NCBI RefSeq assembly: GCF_037975245.1
Contig: NC_092573.1
Coordinates: 25,885,265-25,949,264 of the forward strand
From: Apostichopus japonicus
Lineage: Eukaryota; Echinodermata; Holothuroidea; Aspidochirotida; Stichopodidae
Reading direction: 5' to 3'
Length of the DNA stretch: 64,000 bases
Both the position numbers and the translations under genes were made by a program. The notes under the pieces were generated by a model that was given only the letters and a program-made list of their open reading frames with translations, was not told the DNA's origin and searched no databases. Below, piece after piece: positions 48,500 to 61,594 of the stretch (within the stretch, counting starts at the first letter, position 1; each line of letters starts with the position of its first letter).

Positions 48500-50390
48500 G
48501 TATATGCACTACAGTGAAAGAAAAGCAAATGCAAATACAAAACATTTAGAAATGAAAACTAACGCATGAAATGAAAAACAAACGGGCGTTAGTGATCTTA
48601 CTCAAGGCCCCCCCCCCTTTCCAAGTTACTTGTAGTTGAGATATGCCTTATGCTTCTCAGTCTGTCACTCTAGGATCAGAAACTAGAGACTATGGTGACA
48701 GATTTTTAGTGTTTTATATTTCCTCAATTGATCAGTTACAATTAATGTGCGAGGTAAAGACAACAAAGTTAGTTTGCGGTGTTTTATCAGGGAAGTTTTG
48801 TAAGACTATTAGCAGGCATTAAGTTTCCTGTTGACATATCATCACGAGGGTGAAGAAACCTTATATCTTGTTTAAAGCTTATCCAAATAATCAAAGTGGA
48901 TTTTAGAATGTATTAAAAAATGTTAATCGTTATTTTAGTTAGACATGTGGAGCGTGAGAACTTCATATCGTGGGTTTCAGTTAAAACATTCATTTATGGA
49001 TAGACAGACAGACAGAGGGAGAGGTAAATACATATTGACTCAGTCGCTAAGTTTTATTCACACATCCGATGTGTTGGAATTGAAAAACAATAATCAGGAA
49101 GAAGAGATTTCAAGGACACAGTCCTCAGTGTAAGACAACAAAAACTGCAGGAAAACTAAAGCTCCCTAATGCTATCTCGGCAGTATTCCCTCAAGCCATC
49201 ACCATTATTATGATGTCATGTTGTTGTACATTGTCTATATATGGTTGTACATTGTCTATATATGGGTACAAGGAAGAACAACAAAAGGCTAATGCTGGGT
49301 GTATGTCTTTGTTATGTTTACCATTCCACAACAGTGGGAGTGTAAGTAATGCATCTAATCAGTATATGTCAGTGAGAGCTGATTTTTGTGAATGTGGTAA
49401 ATCTTTGTCTTTAGTTCTTTCCAAGGCCTAAACATTAATTACTAGGACTATGTCAGTGATAACCACCCCCCCTGATAAATGAACTGGTCTGATGTATGCT
49501 GTGTTAGACTGAGCTGTCCAGCCACTTCGATTCATGAGCCACAGATGTTTTAAGAACCATATCTAAAATAAAAATAAGAAAGAAAGAAAAGTGGGTAAAA
49601 AATGCAACCTGTACTGATGAAAATGTTTATAACAGTCTACAAGATATCAAGGTTAACTTTGTGCCTAAAGACATCCTTTTAATTTGATTTGTAGGTTCTT
49701 TCCAATTTGCTGGTATTTCAATGGTGGTGCAAAGCAGAACACCTGGTTAAGATAGTACAACCTGCTCAGAGCAAATGTCAGGCGTGACTCTATCACAGTG
49801 ACAATTAATTATACTTGCGCTGTAGATAGTGCCCGAGTACTTCGTTAAGGCTTTCAGAAAAGTTTGTTTTTAATTTAGAGAAGAGCCAAAAGTATGACAA
49901 GAAAGTGAATAATATTCTCTTCATAAATGGTTGGATGAAGTCATATTAAGATGATGATGATGATGATGATCTGAAGTAAAATTAGCCATAATATCCCTGT
50001 TGCTGACATTATTAAAATGTACTTTACAAGATGATGGGAGGGTGGGGTGGGGTTCTGCGAGGGGCTGAAATTCAGGTGAAGGACAATAGAGTATGCATAT
50101 AAACATACAACAAAGTGAAGGACATCTGTTATGGTGGAAATATAATAACAATAAAGTTCATGTCTTTTTAGGTAAATTGTTACATAGATTTTGTGGGGAG
50201 TGAGGGTGGCGGGGGGCAGGGGGGTAGGGCGCTGCCTAGCAGGATGATCAGAGGTACCCTCTTTTCTTTACCAGTCTAGGAGGCTCTTTTACCTGTCCAC
50301 TAAGACTAGCACTGTCACACTTTGTGGTACAACGGTGGAAATTGTTCTGTTAGTTGGAGCAAGTGGTACAGTCATTATTTTCAACTAATT
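48500..50390. other. Intergenic with minor repeats
   Basis: Contains a C run (48608-48618), a short TTGTACATTGTCTATATATGG duplication at 49221-49264, and a (GAT)n microsatellite at 49951-49970. Repeat R1 copy 2 lies at 49514-49685. No gene is supported. Confidence 0.45.
49514..49685 (+). repeat. Dispersed repeat family R1, copy 2
   Basis: It has GTCCAGCCACTTCGATTCAT, GAGCCACAGATGTTTTAAGA, CATATCTAAAA and TTTGTGCCTAAAGACATCC in the same order as copies 1 and 3, with an A-rich expansion in the middle. Confidence 0.45.
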
Positions 50391-50398
50391 TGGAGAAT

Positions 50399-50640
50399 TC
50401 ACCCCTTCCTTCCCATCTCTCCTTCCCCTCCATACCCCTCTCTCCTCCCTACCCTCCCTGTCCCCCTCTCCATGCCCCTCCGATTCATGACCCTCCATTC
50501 CCTGTCCCTCCCATCCCTCTCACTTCCCCTTCTTACCCCTCCTCTCCCCTTCTTACCCCTCCTCTCCCTGGCCTGGCCCTCCCCTCCATGGTCCTTCCTT
50601 CCCTGCATGGTCCTTCCCTCCATCAACCACCCTTCAATTC
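50399..50640. repeat. 240-base pyrimidine tract
   Basis: Nearly all C/T on the + strand, built from CCCCTCC, CTTCCC and a perfect CCTTCTTACCCCTCCTCTCC duplication (50529-50570). Proline/serine-rich and glycine/arginine-rich frames over it are artefacts. Long polypyrimidine-polypurine tracts can form triplex DNA. Confidence 0.75.
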
Positions 50641-50649
50641 CTTAGTGCA

Positions 50650-52840
50650 CTACATGATGTTCTCTACATATCAATTACCATGCAGTTGCTTATATCTATG
50701 AGACTGTTTAGCTTTCCAGGTGCCTGCAGTACATGTGTGAGACTGTTTATAATGAGTTGCTTGCATGGTACCGTTGCTATGCAGTTGTAATAGATGGGGT
50801 GCTAAATGTTTAAATTATGGCATTAGTAATAAGGTAATGTAACTGTAAATTGGATTCAGCTTTCCCTTTGATATAATGTGCATAGGTCTAAAATCTTACT
50901 CTTGCTTTCACAAATTAAGTCAAGTGATCTTCTTCCTATGTTATTGTCTTCGTCAAGCTGATCTCTAATGAATTCACAATTAGTGTGTAGGCCATGTATC
51001 TGCAACCAATGCATTGCATATTTAATCCCCTACAGTATTATGCCTCTGACAAGGTCACCCACAGAAGAATGTGCACAGATTGCTTAAAACTACATGAGAG
51101 CTGAATCCCTAATCCTTGTATAGTTTGCCATATTTTCTGATACGCTCACTGTCATAAAACAAAAAATCACTTTGGCAAACTAATATCCTTGACAATATTG
51201 TACTACTCTGTCACTATTTTTGCGGTAACTTCTTTCCTATTCAGGATGAATTTAAAACCTCAAAAAATGATAGATAACCATATTGAAATAATACGTCTCA
51301 AAGATGGCTTTTGTGCCTGAACATATTTTATACTCGGGGCTTATCGATGAAGTATGATACTGTATTTTAAAACAATGAATGCCAACAATAAAATCTTATG
51401 ATTAAGCTAAGAGTTGTTCGATACCACATGATTCATAACGAGCTTAACTCATTACTCAGCATTAATATCAAAGCTATTAATATCAAAGCTAATATTTCAT
51501 TTATGGGATTTAGCTGGTAGGTATGAATCCATCAATGTGTGTATTATAGTAAGATTGCTTTCACTGCTTATTAGTTTGGCTCTATCTCCATAACAGGCTT
51601 GATGATTTTATTTGCTGGAATTGTGTATGTTGAAGTTGATACTACAGATGGAGACTCACTTACATAGGAGTCTGCCATAGACCTCCATTGGTTAGGTTAC
51701 AGAAATGGTTTTTCGGTTTTTCCCTTGCACGGTTGTGTATCTCTTGATGGTTTTATCCATCGTTTTACGCCATGACCAAAGATGAGACCATCTCCAAACA
51801 TAAGTTATTTGTTTATTTATTAATACCAATCATGAAAAAAATTCCACTTAAAGGTCATTTAAGGCAGTTATTGCCCAATTTTAGTATCAGTTCAAAATGC
51901 AAATAATGATTTGAATATTCATATTGTGCCAATTGACTTTGAGAGACAGCCTCTACTAGAGTTCAGTGTTCCAGCTTGTCGTACACCATTTGATGTGTAC
52001 TTTGTTTCTTATGTTAGATCTGCTCGTAGAGTCAGACTCGGTGACTTCCTATTCGTGGGTCAAATTGAATACTTATGAATATGCATTTCGCATTATTTCT
52101 CAAATTATAGATAGATAACTTGATTCTTTGTCTTTCCTCTGAGATGACAAACTTTTTTGACTAAAACCCTGTCAAGTAGGGCTTAAAGAAGCAGAAATAT
52201 AGCTTCGGTTGATTCAGATTGCTAGATATGTTTTGCAATAACAGTAAATCAGACAAGTTAAAGGTTTCATTATAGGCTATGGTTCTACAATGATCTGGTC
52301 TGTTACTTATGTGGGTTGTAAGTCAAATGGAGGTAAAAGCCTCTAGGGTATCCCACAAGACAAGTTAAATGTTCTTATCTAGAGTAGAAGCACATGCCCT
52401 GAAAGGATTTCATTATTTCCCAAACATGTTTTCATCATCCATAAGGCTCGCTTTCAATGTCACATTTGAGACGGAAATGTTTTAATTGGAAAAAATGTCA
52501 TCTGTAACTGCAGGGGTTGATAATGGCTCAGCTACGGTGTAACTGAAGGGGGAACTTAAGAAGTAAGACAACAGTCACATCATGGTGGATGTAACCATCA
52601 CATCATTAGGAATATCTGCCAAGATAATCTGGATGACAGGAAGTAGTGTTTATTGTAAATGAGAGGGTCTCATATTAAATGAGGATTAAACCTTTCTCTT
52701 ATTCCAGGCTTTTTAAGGAGGTTGTTAAACCTTTTTACACATGCTGGGTTAGGTTTTATGTTACCACAGGAGCACTTTTCATCAGTGTCTGAATCAATGT
52801 AATGTATTCTCTCTAACAAAAAATGCCCATGAAACAGCTT
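50650..52840. other. Intergenic, nothing recognised
   Basis: AT-rich unique-looking DNA. I see no frame above about 60 codons worth reporting and no RNA gene. Confidence 0.45.
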
Positions 52841-52842
52841 TT

Positions 52843-53701
52843 GCATGAAAACAGTGGGTATTACATGATAGCAATGGGGTTTAAATGATAACAGTGGGTT
52901 TTGTATGATAGCAGTGGGTTTTACATGATAGCACTGGGTTTTACATGACAGCACTGGGTTTTACATGATAGCACTGGGTTTTACATGATAACACTGGGTT
53001 TTACATGATAGCACTAGGTTTTACATGATAGCAGTGGGTTTTACATGATAGCACTGGGTTTCACATGATAGCACTGGGTTTACATGACAGCACTAGGTTT
53101 TACATGATAGCACTGGGTTTAACATCATAGCACTGGGTTTTACATGATAGCACTGGGTTTTAAATGATAGCACTAGGTTTTACATGACAGCACTAGGTTT
53201 TACATGATAGCATTGGGTTTTACATGATAGCAGTGGGTTTTACATGATAGCACTGGGTTTTACATGACAGCACTAGGTTTTACAAGATAGCACTGGGTTT
53301 TACATGGCAGCACTAGGTTTTACATGATAGCACTGGGTTTTAAATGATAGCACTAGGTTTTACATGACAGCACTAGGTTTTACATGATAACACTGGGTTT
53401 TACATGATAGCACTAGGTTTTACATGATAGCAGTGGGTTTTACATGATAGCACTGGGTTTCACATGATAGCACTGGGTTTACATGACAGCACTAGGTTTT
53501 ACAAGATAGCACTGGGTTTTACATGGCAGCACTAGGTTTTACATGATAGCAGTGGGTTTTACATGATACCAGGGGTTATTACATGAAAACAGTGGGTTTT
53601 ACATGCTAACTGTGGGTTATTACATGAAAACAGTGTGTTTTACATGATAGCACTGGGTTTTACATGATACCAGGGGTTATGACATGAAAACAGTGGGTTT
53701 T
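52843..53701. repeat. 20-bp minisatellite, about 43 units
   Basis: The consensus is ACATGATAGCACTGGGTTTT. Variants include CACTAGG, CAGTGGG, ACAGCAC and GGCAGC. Blocks of variants repeat in the same order: 53161-53220 recurs 180 bases later, and a block of nearly 120 bases at 52983-53100, including one 19-base unit, recurs 399 bases later. So the array grew partly by multi-unit duplication. The minus-strand frame 52670-52954 overlaps the left edge and is a repeat artefact. Confidence 0.9.
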
Positions 53702-53704
53702 GAG

Positions 53705-56160
53705 TATAGCTTATTATTCTTTTGTTACTATTTCTGGAAGGTGGTAATCATGTATATGATTTAATGTTGAAATTATGGGAGAGATTTTGTGAATGTATAA
53801 GAATGCAACATCTTGATCATGAAATCACATGGGTACGTTAACAATAATTAAGCTAATTAATGCTTGCTGTTATTTTGAGTTCACTACCACTAACCTAAGA
53901 TCCCCACACAGAGATAAGTGAACCACCAGGGAAAGGTTTCTATACCCTTTCAAATTCAATCCAACCAATGAAATAGGTTGGTTGAATAGAAAATGAAGTG
54001 TTTAGCCTCATTTTTTCAGACGATACCTAACAATAGATGCTAGTGACATCAAAAGGATCCAACTTCATCATTTAGAGGTATTATCTAACATATCAATGGT
54101 TTAATACATAACAAACATAAATAAGAATTCCACTTGATTGCTTGAAGCAACGCCCTAACCCATGCAAGGCTTGGGCACAAACCATGTACAAAATTAAGTT
54201 GTTATCTGAGAGATTTTGAAACTCTTTACTTCTGATTCTAGCTTAACATAATTCCTTGTAGACTTCTGAGAAAGTAATAGTCAAATGCAACCGTGGAAAA
54301 ATTTGGGAAACTCCCTGCGTGGAATTTGTAAGGAAGTAATACAAGGTTGACAAATTAGATTAGTTCTATGTAAATGTTAAAAATTCATGTTTTGTAATAT
54401 AATATAAGAGAAATCCAAAATATCCACACACTGAAACACAAACACATTCTTTATATTGTTAATTAGCTTGGTAATGGAAATTTGTTAGAGTCATACATTT
54501 AACATTGTTGCTTTATTAACTTTCTGTAAAACTGAAGAGTATTTTTAAATTGATGGTAGTTGCAAGAGATAGTTGAATTGTGATTCAATTTTAAGAGGAT
54601 CTGCCCAGAGAAGTGTATATCTGACAGGTCAGACCAATCTTATTATTTTTAGCAACATGTTTGACTATTAAGACTAGTAACAATAACAAGGGGGGGGGGC
54701 GGGGGAAGGAAAAAAATGTTACAGTGACATGAACTCTCCATTTTGACACTTCAAAGTCAGCTTTGTCAGTTTTCAGGAAGGAGAGAGCTCATCTAGATCC
54801 AGAACTGAATCAGTTCTTATATTTCTTTGAAATGAGACGGTAGTGAAACATGTTTGTGCAGGAGTTGGTAATCCTGCTCGGAGGCACTCCCTGTAAATGC
54901 CTATGAATTCAACCACCACTGACTGCTGTTGTTGAGTTCACTTGTCACAGTCACACCAAAAAGTCTTGACATTTTTCGCCTGCATCTGATTACTTTCAAG
55001 GTAGGCATTTTGATAAATTGAAAGTCCTAAAGGGTGCAGAGCAGTAAATGAAATTAGTATCGGAGATTACTTTAGGTCACTTGACTCCTCGGTGTTGGAA
55101 TAATTAAAATGACTTTTTTCTGATTTACGAAGTTGGCTTTTCCTTATTTTGAGATCTGGCCGTGGAAATATCTTTGCAGAATCCCACAAGGATTTGATAC
55201 AAGCAATGACCTTGTTTAAAAAGAGGAAAGATAAATAATTGGTTTTCTTAGTAGAGTTTATCTAAAACACAGATGAAATATAGAAGCAACTTGTGAAGAT
55301 TCATTTAGGAGTTACAGCTGCATGGGTTAAAAATTGATGAGTTTGTAAAATCGTTGAGAATTGCAACATGTGTTTATTAAGTGTAACATGAAGACAGAGC
55401 AGTCACGTTACACCAGTTGTCTTAACACAGCATTGTTTTCCCTGGGGGGTCATATGTAGTGGCTGTTACATTATTAACGATTATTCAAAGTGTAACAAAG
55501 TCGATATGTGAAGCTGTGAGTTTGTCATTTTTACCCACGTATACTTGTTACGGTTTACCTCAGGAGAGGGAAGGGGGAGGGAAGGGGGGTGTGACCGTCT
55601 TAGTGCAGTTGACACTTTGCTATAAACAAACTGTTAATGCTATATGACTGAGTGGTTATATGTAGCAGTATGTGTTGTAGAAGTGTGTGACATAAGCTAA
55701 CAGCTTTGTCTTGGGTTTTACTAAGATACCAGTCACCGATTTTCCAATTAATGATACAACTATAGAAGCTAATCCATGTAGAGCCAAACCTCAGGTCCAT
55801 AACACTTTCAATAATATCCAAAAAGCATTCTTAACAACTATGATGTCAGTTCTGTTGTGTTATGTAGTAGCTTTTGGTGGTTGAGTCTGTTTCTATGGGA
55901 ACAGACAGTAAAGGTAAAATGCTACATATAGCAAGGCGTTTGCCTCATAATGGAAGAAATTATATACAATGTGTGTGGTTTATTTTTCTTGAGAATAAGT
56001 TTTACGTTTGTATTTGTCTACTCTCATCAAGTATGTATTGTTTTAATAGCCCTGATTTATAATTGACTTAATATTGGAATTATGATAAATTTCTTTCATT
56101 AAACATCATGTCATGTCAGAGTGTTGACTTAAATATCCCGTTCAGCTGTTACTTACCTTT
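53705..56160. other. Intergenic, nothing recognised
   Basis: AT-rich with a G run at 54690-54708. Short frames (55459-55821, 55874-56062) show no family resemblance. Confidence 0.45.
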
Positions 56161-56164
56161 CATG

Positions 56165-56350
56165 TTGGAATTAGTTAATTAACTCTCATGGTGTAGTTAA
56201 TGATCTGTCTTAATTAAGTTAATCAATTAACTCATGTCAAATGAACATAAATATTAAAGGTCAATACGTAATTTGCTTTCATAACTAAGGAGTCGTTATT
56301 AATGTAACTATAATATGGAGTTAGTTAATTAACTAGAATTAACCACCATG
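56165..56350. promoter_or_regulatory. Cluster of GTTAATTAAC-type homeodomain-like sites
   Basis: TTAGTTAATTAACT occurs at about 56170 and 56322. Between them lie TTAATTAAGTTAATCAATTAAC and GTAGTTAATGA. GTTAAT(N)ATTAAC resembles the HNF1/POU-homeodomain site type. Such words are favoured by AT-rich DNA, so this is only a candidate regulatory cluster. Confidence 0.25.
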
Positions 56351-56783
56351 TTGCTTTTACTTAATTAAATACGGTGTTGGATGTAAATTATATCGTCAGA
56401 GTTATTTACTTATGGAATTGCGAAATTGGTGCTTTTATTTTTTACTTTTGCATATTAAATTTGTTTTACTATTAGACATCATTTTTGTACTTATGTTTTA
56501 ACTATATTTTGGTCAATCGGAGAGTGGAAGTGTCAGGTTTTATTCTGCAACTACCTGAAACAAATACATTTAACTATAAAAGTACATTACCAAAGACTTC
56601 ATGTGAAATGGCAGGTAGCTGTTGTTGAAAGGCTTTGTTCAATCCACTTTGTTTGTATTTTGTTTATATTAGTGATACAAGTGTTGAAGGAAGGGTGTAG
56701 TAAGTCCAATGGTGTTACAGTGTGTTTCGGTAACCATACATTGAGGTATGTTTCTTCAGTGGCAGGTTTGAGAGTATATTGCA

Positions 56784-57030
56784 AGTGAGGTATCCTAGCG
56801 AGGTATATCCTAAGGAGGTATATCCTAGTGAGGTGTCCTAGTGAGGTATCCCAGTGGGGTATCCCAGTGGGGTATCCCAATGGGGCATCCCAGTGGGGCA
56901 TCCCAGTGGGCATCCCAGTGGGGTATCCCAGTGGGGTATCCCAGTGGGGTGTCCCAGTGGGGTGTCCCAGTGGGGTATCCCAGTGAGGTATCCTAGTGAG
57001 GTATCCTAGTGAGGTATCCTAGTGAGGTAT
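56784..57030. repeat. 13-bp minisatellite, about 19 units
   Basis: The unit is GTATCCCAGTGGG. Outer units on both sides read GTATCCTAGTGAG, while the central ones read CCCAGTGGG, so the array is almost mirror-ordered in variant type. The minus-strand frame at 56599-56913 reads PHWDTSLG-like repeats and is an artefact. Confidence 0.85.
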
Positions 57031-57094
57031 TACATCAATAAGCATACATTGGCTTTATGCACATATATCTCATCCTTCAATTTACATGGAAGAA

Positions 57095-57132
57095 ACCCTG
57101 GGGGAGGGGGAGGGGGGAGGGGGAGGGAGGTT
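57095..57132. repeat. G-rich tract
   Basis: GGGGGAGGGGGAGGGGGG-type sequence of about 38 bases with at least six G runs, another possible G-quadruplex. Confidence 0.65.
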
Positions 57133-57139
57133 TTGCAAA

Positions 57140-60100
57140 CAAACAACCGATTGGGTCTGCCAAATATCTGTGGTAGCTAGCAATACATCAATGTGTATTT
57201 ATTGATAGGTAAACAGACCTTGTGATGTCAATAGTTGTATAGAATGTAACAAAGATAGCAGACATATCACCCATTAGTACTCATTTATTTCAGCATCTAC
57301 TTTAAAATGAGTTAATTGTTAAAGGTTAGTGAGTAAATAAAGATTCCACTTGGTTGTCAAATTGTCATATTATTATTAGTCACACGAACAAAAAAAAGAA
57401 AAATCTAAAGTTTTTTTTTATATTTTATTAATTTCATTATTGAAATGAAACTAGGCTAGTGAAGGTAAAAAGATATGTTATTATGGAATTGTATCCAATA
57501 GCACTTAACATTTACTCCTCCAGCACGTTGTATGCTTCAGTAGTTATATCGTTAAGCAAGTATGGTAAGTTTGAAAGTTATGTAACCCCTGGGTTCTTGA
57601 ATCCCAGTTAATGCTGTGTGGAGCACAGAAACGCCGTCCACAAGCAAATCCATACGGTTTGAAACAACTCATTACATTACAGGGGGCTGTGTAGTGATTT
57701 AAACTGCTGCTGGCCGATGTGCCAAACTTGCCAATAACTGACAGACTCGCAACACAATTTTCAGCGTTTCTCGGTATAGTTTGTGAACATCGATTTGCAC
57801 AATGTCTACAATTTTGTGACAATATTCTGGTTTGTAAATTCTCTCTTTTTTTTGGTGACTTTGAACGAGGCAGTCTTCACCGAATTTTGTACCATGAAGT
57901 GATGCTTCCTTTGGGCTTGGTAGCCCCAATTTTAAGAATAGAAGATATATGTATGGCAGTGTATGATTTTGATGGTTTTTGGATGTAAATAAAGGGTCAG
58001 GGGTCAAGTAGTAATGAATAATTTCATTTTTATAATTATGTCATGTGGATAGATTTTTGTAATGGGTTTTTCTGTTTTTCTTGTTTTTTAAGAAGGACCA
58101 AAGTGGTTGAGGTAATTTAATCTGATGGACCATCAAGTCATGTAGGGGGGTGCATACCTATAAATAACTAACCTGTAACAACTGCCAATTCACATTAATC
58201 TATGTTACTATCATCATTTTTATTTTTTACATTTATGTTGTAAGAATGGAAAGTCCTGAATAGATTTATTGAAATATCAATGAAAAGAACTCATTTTCTC
58301 TTTTCAATTATTTTGATTTTGGGTTGAGGTAAGAATCTGGAGTTACGTTTGGTTAGTTGAGTTTTTGGAACAACCTCAAAAACAATTCCCACCATCTAAC
58401 CCTTCCTCACCCCTTGGTTACCCCTCCCTTACCCCACCTCATTGTTGCTTTTATATCAGTGTTCCTCCTTAACTTACCAGTTGCATGTTAAAGGTGATGG
58501 GTTTGCTCTAGTTGGTACATTGGCACTAAGAAAATCATAAACCTTCACTTCAGCTACACAACAATTGAACTGCAACCTTGTGTTTGTGCTACATCCAGTG
58601 AATGGCCATTATTTGACTTCGTAGCACATTGGAAGGTTCAACAATGGACGTTAAATGTTAAACCTTTATTTATGTATTTTGCTGAACCACAGAGACATGT
58701 ATCATAGGTTGGTAAGACAGAAAAGAATATTTTAACAAAACTATAGATATTTTTGGATCTTAAATATATTCATCATTTAATTATTCAATGCAGATATTAT
58801 TATCTCTGAGATAAGTGAGTAAGTTAGTGAGTAAGATGTATTTGAAGCTATGATTAAACGATCAGTTTAAATCAAGGCAATGCTTATACGAAATTAGGCC
58901 AATATCTTAATCACTATTTCCTAACGACGTATTTACGACCTCATCGTCCTGTCTTAGAATCCACATTCCACCTTTAATTCATTGCTTCTTTTTCCGTTCA
59001 AGTCTGGCTTAATTTACTTATTATTTGTTGAGAAGTAATGGATCATTTCTATAAAGTATTACAACTTATGGCGACCAAGTTTAATTAACCTCTTCTTTTG
59101 GGATGTTGTTAATATCTTTTTATGAGATAATAAAGGGACACGACCGTCAACAAGTGAGTTGAACGTTTTCATTTAACAGACAACATTTGGTAGAAGCATG
59201 GAGCTCGTTTATAGCTCCATGGTAGAAGTTATCAGCAACTGCAGTAACAGGCCTGCAGTCATTGTCTCTAACTATTGATTGACCTCTAAATTATATCCGT
59301 GCCAGTCTTATTTTTAGATCGGAAGGTCACTTTTGTATCTGAGGAAAAAAGAACGTAGTTGATTGATGTATCCCTATAGAACTGTATAGTGCAAGGTATT
59401 GATGTTATGTTCTTAATCAAATCGGTATGAGATTAGAATGCTAAGTCAGGGGAATAGATTAGATGCCAAGTATCAAACGGAAATTATGGCAGCCATTACA
59501 TCGAGAACCATCCACAGGGATAAACCTTCGGGGATAGCAAGACGTAGTGGTGTGTGCGGAGGGGGGGGGGGGGGGAAGTCGGAGATAAACGTTCAGTCAT
59601 TCACAATTAGGTGCACTACGAGGACAGTTCAGTGCAACTTATATTTTTGACTGATGATAAATAAAAATATTCTCGCATTCTAGTGAAATTTGCAAGCAAT
59701 TCCTACTTAGCATTACTGAGATATTGGTCATCGAAATTGTCACTGCTTATATCATAAGCGAACTTGACACTAACAAGTGTGATGTCATAATTGCACACTT
59801 ATAGCTACATGTTCTGTTTTTCTCTATTTTCCCTTTACTGTTTTGACGACCTTGGATTGGATAGGGTTCCAGTTTTGTGATGGGAAAATAATATCAATGG
59901 CTATAGTGTATTCATATTGAGATACAACCTGATTTTGAAGAAGGAAAAATGGAATTAAATTTGAAAGAAGAACACAAAAGAAATTTGTTAGTGTGCCTGC
60001 TTCTACGACATCACATGTTTTTGCTTTTGGGTACAAAACGTGTCAAATTCAGACGAGGCTGTTATTTCGAAAACACCATACGCAGGAACTGAACGCAGAT

Positions 60101-60330
60101 TTTAACAAGATGCTTAGAATATACATTGAACTTCCTCTTTCATCTGTTAAAACAAAAAATAAATTTTCCTCTGGATGTATCCTGAAAGTAATACATTGCA
60201 CACACTATTCAACACTACCTCCAAATAGACCAGTCACATTAAACAGCTCACATGACCGATACTTATTAAAGGACATCGTACAAACGAACTATATCCATAT
60301 TGGACTTATCAAGAATCTGTTCTACTTAGA
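57140..60330. other. Intergenic; overlapping open frames of unknown meaning
   Basis: At 57544-58007 three frames of 89-102 codons overlap on both strands, and 59993-60334 (+) is open for 113 codons. None shows a motif I recognise. They may be decayed transposon sequence or chance low-stop regions. A 14-base G run lies at about 59560-59575. Confidence 0.35.
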
Positions 60331-60336
60331 CTGATT

Positions 60337-60480
60337 GGTCCAGTCACTTTAACTGACGAGTCTCAGATGTTTAACAGGTCATATCTCAAAAACATCACAC
60401 GCGGTATACAAATACAACTTTGACTTATATCGAACATATCGCAATCAATTTTGTGCCTACAGATTCATGACTATATCTTC
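60337..60480 (+). repeat. Dispersed repeat family R1, copy 3
   Basis: GTCCAGTCACTTTAACTGAC, GTCTCAGATGTTTAACAGG, TCATATCTCAAAAA, ACAAATACAACTT and TTTTGTGCCTACAGA appear in the same order as copies 1 and 2. This copy looks the least disturbed. Confidence 0.5.
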
Positions 60481-60489
60481 AACATAAGA

Positions 60490-61590
60490 TGACCTGTAAT
60501 GGCTTCTCACTAGTTCCTGGAGGCTCGATTACGCGCTTATTTATTTCCAGGTGGCGATGAGGGTTCATTTATAATTATTGAATAGGTCATTCAGGTACTA
60601 TACCCAGAAAGATGCAAGAGTCGAAAGCTGACCATTTTCCTTCTGTTTAGCATATTTTTGACCTTCGGATTTATCTTTCGATGTCGAAATTGACTTACTA
60701 GGGGCTTATTACTGTAGAGTTTCTTGCAGGTAGGCCTTTAGTGGCTTAGATAAGGATCTTTTAGCTTCCTAATAGACTTGGTTTTTGTAGAATAAACTAT
60801 TATCAAGTTAATTCTGCTCTTTTTAATTTCTTTTCTTAATTGGTATGAAAGTGAAAGTTTTTAGGGAGTTGGGAGGAATTTAATATTTATTTGCTATTTT
60901 GGTAACTTTGCCGATTATTTTCACTTTTACATTCCAGCTGAGCTGTAAATAGATTTAGCTACTGTTTAATCAGGTTAAACATTGTTTCAAAATATATACA
61001 TATATATTATTGAGGTACAACTTGTTGCTATGGAAACAACCCTTTCGCTTTCTCGCAATATGATCGTAATACCAGTTAAAATAACAAATTAAAATCTCTA
61101 ATGGACAGGAAAACAAAAACACACTGAAATAGTGTTCAGTTTCAATTACTAAGCTAAGTAAAAAGAAAGGTTTAATATGAAGAACGAACAAGCTGTAATT
61201 CTTTTGTAAAGATATGTGTCAGTGATTTGCTCTTAGAAAGAGTTTCGGTTGTAGTTTTAATTAAATTGTTGTTCTGTGACTTGAATGATTTCATTAAAAG
61301 AAAATGGGTTGTAAACTTGTAATTAGTGAATATGTCCTCTGATTACATATCCATAAAATGAGATTATAGGTAATTAACCGACTCGTTAAAGTAAACACGG
61401 TGCTTGTTTCAATAAACAGTTTCTGAAAGCTGTCGTATGATCGCAAAGAAGAGAATTTGATACGTTATTTGAGTATCTAATGTTCCATTGCCAAAAAGTT
61501 ATAGTTGTGGCCATTTATATATATATAGTATTTGGGTGTCACACGCTGAAAGCGTAACGTAAGACAATAGATACTACTATAGAAGGTTGC
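60490..61590. other. Intergenic, nothing recognised
   Basis: AT-rich sequence with an ATATATAT stretch near 60995-61010 and 61515-61530. No gene is supported. Confidence 0.45.
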
Positions 61591-61594
61591 GGAA

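Noticed and set aside
52670-52954. 94-codon minus-strand frame with HCYHV repeats
   Set aside because: Its N-terminal half is the edge of the 20-bp minisatellite.
56599-56913. 104-codon minus-strand frame with PHWDTSLG-type repeats
   Set aside because: Derived from the 13-bp minisatellite.
57544-58007. Three overlapping frames of 89-102 codons
   Set aside because: Open on both strands at once, no motif recognised, no splice evidence.
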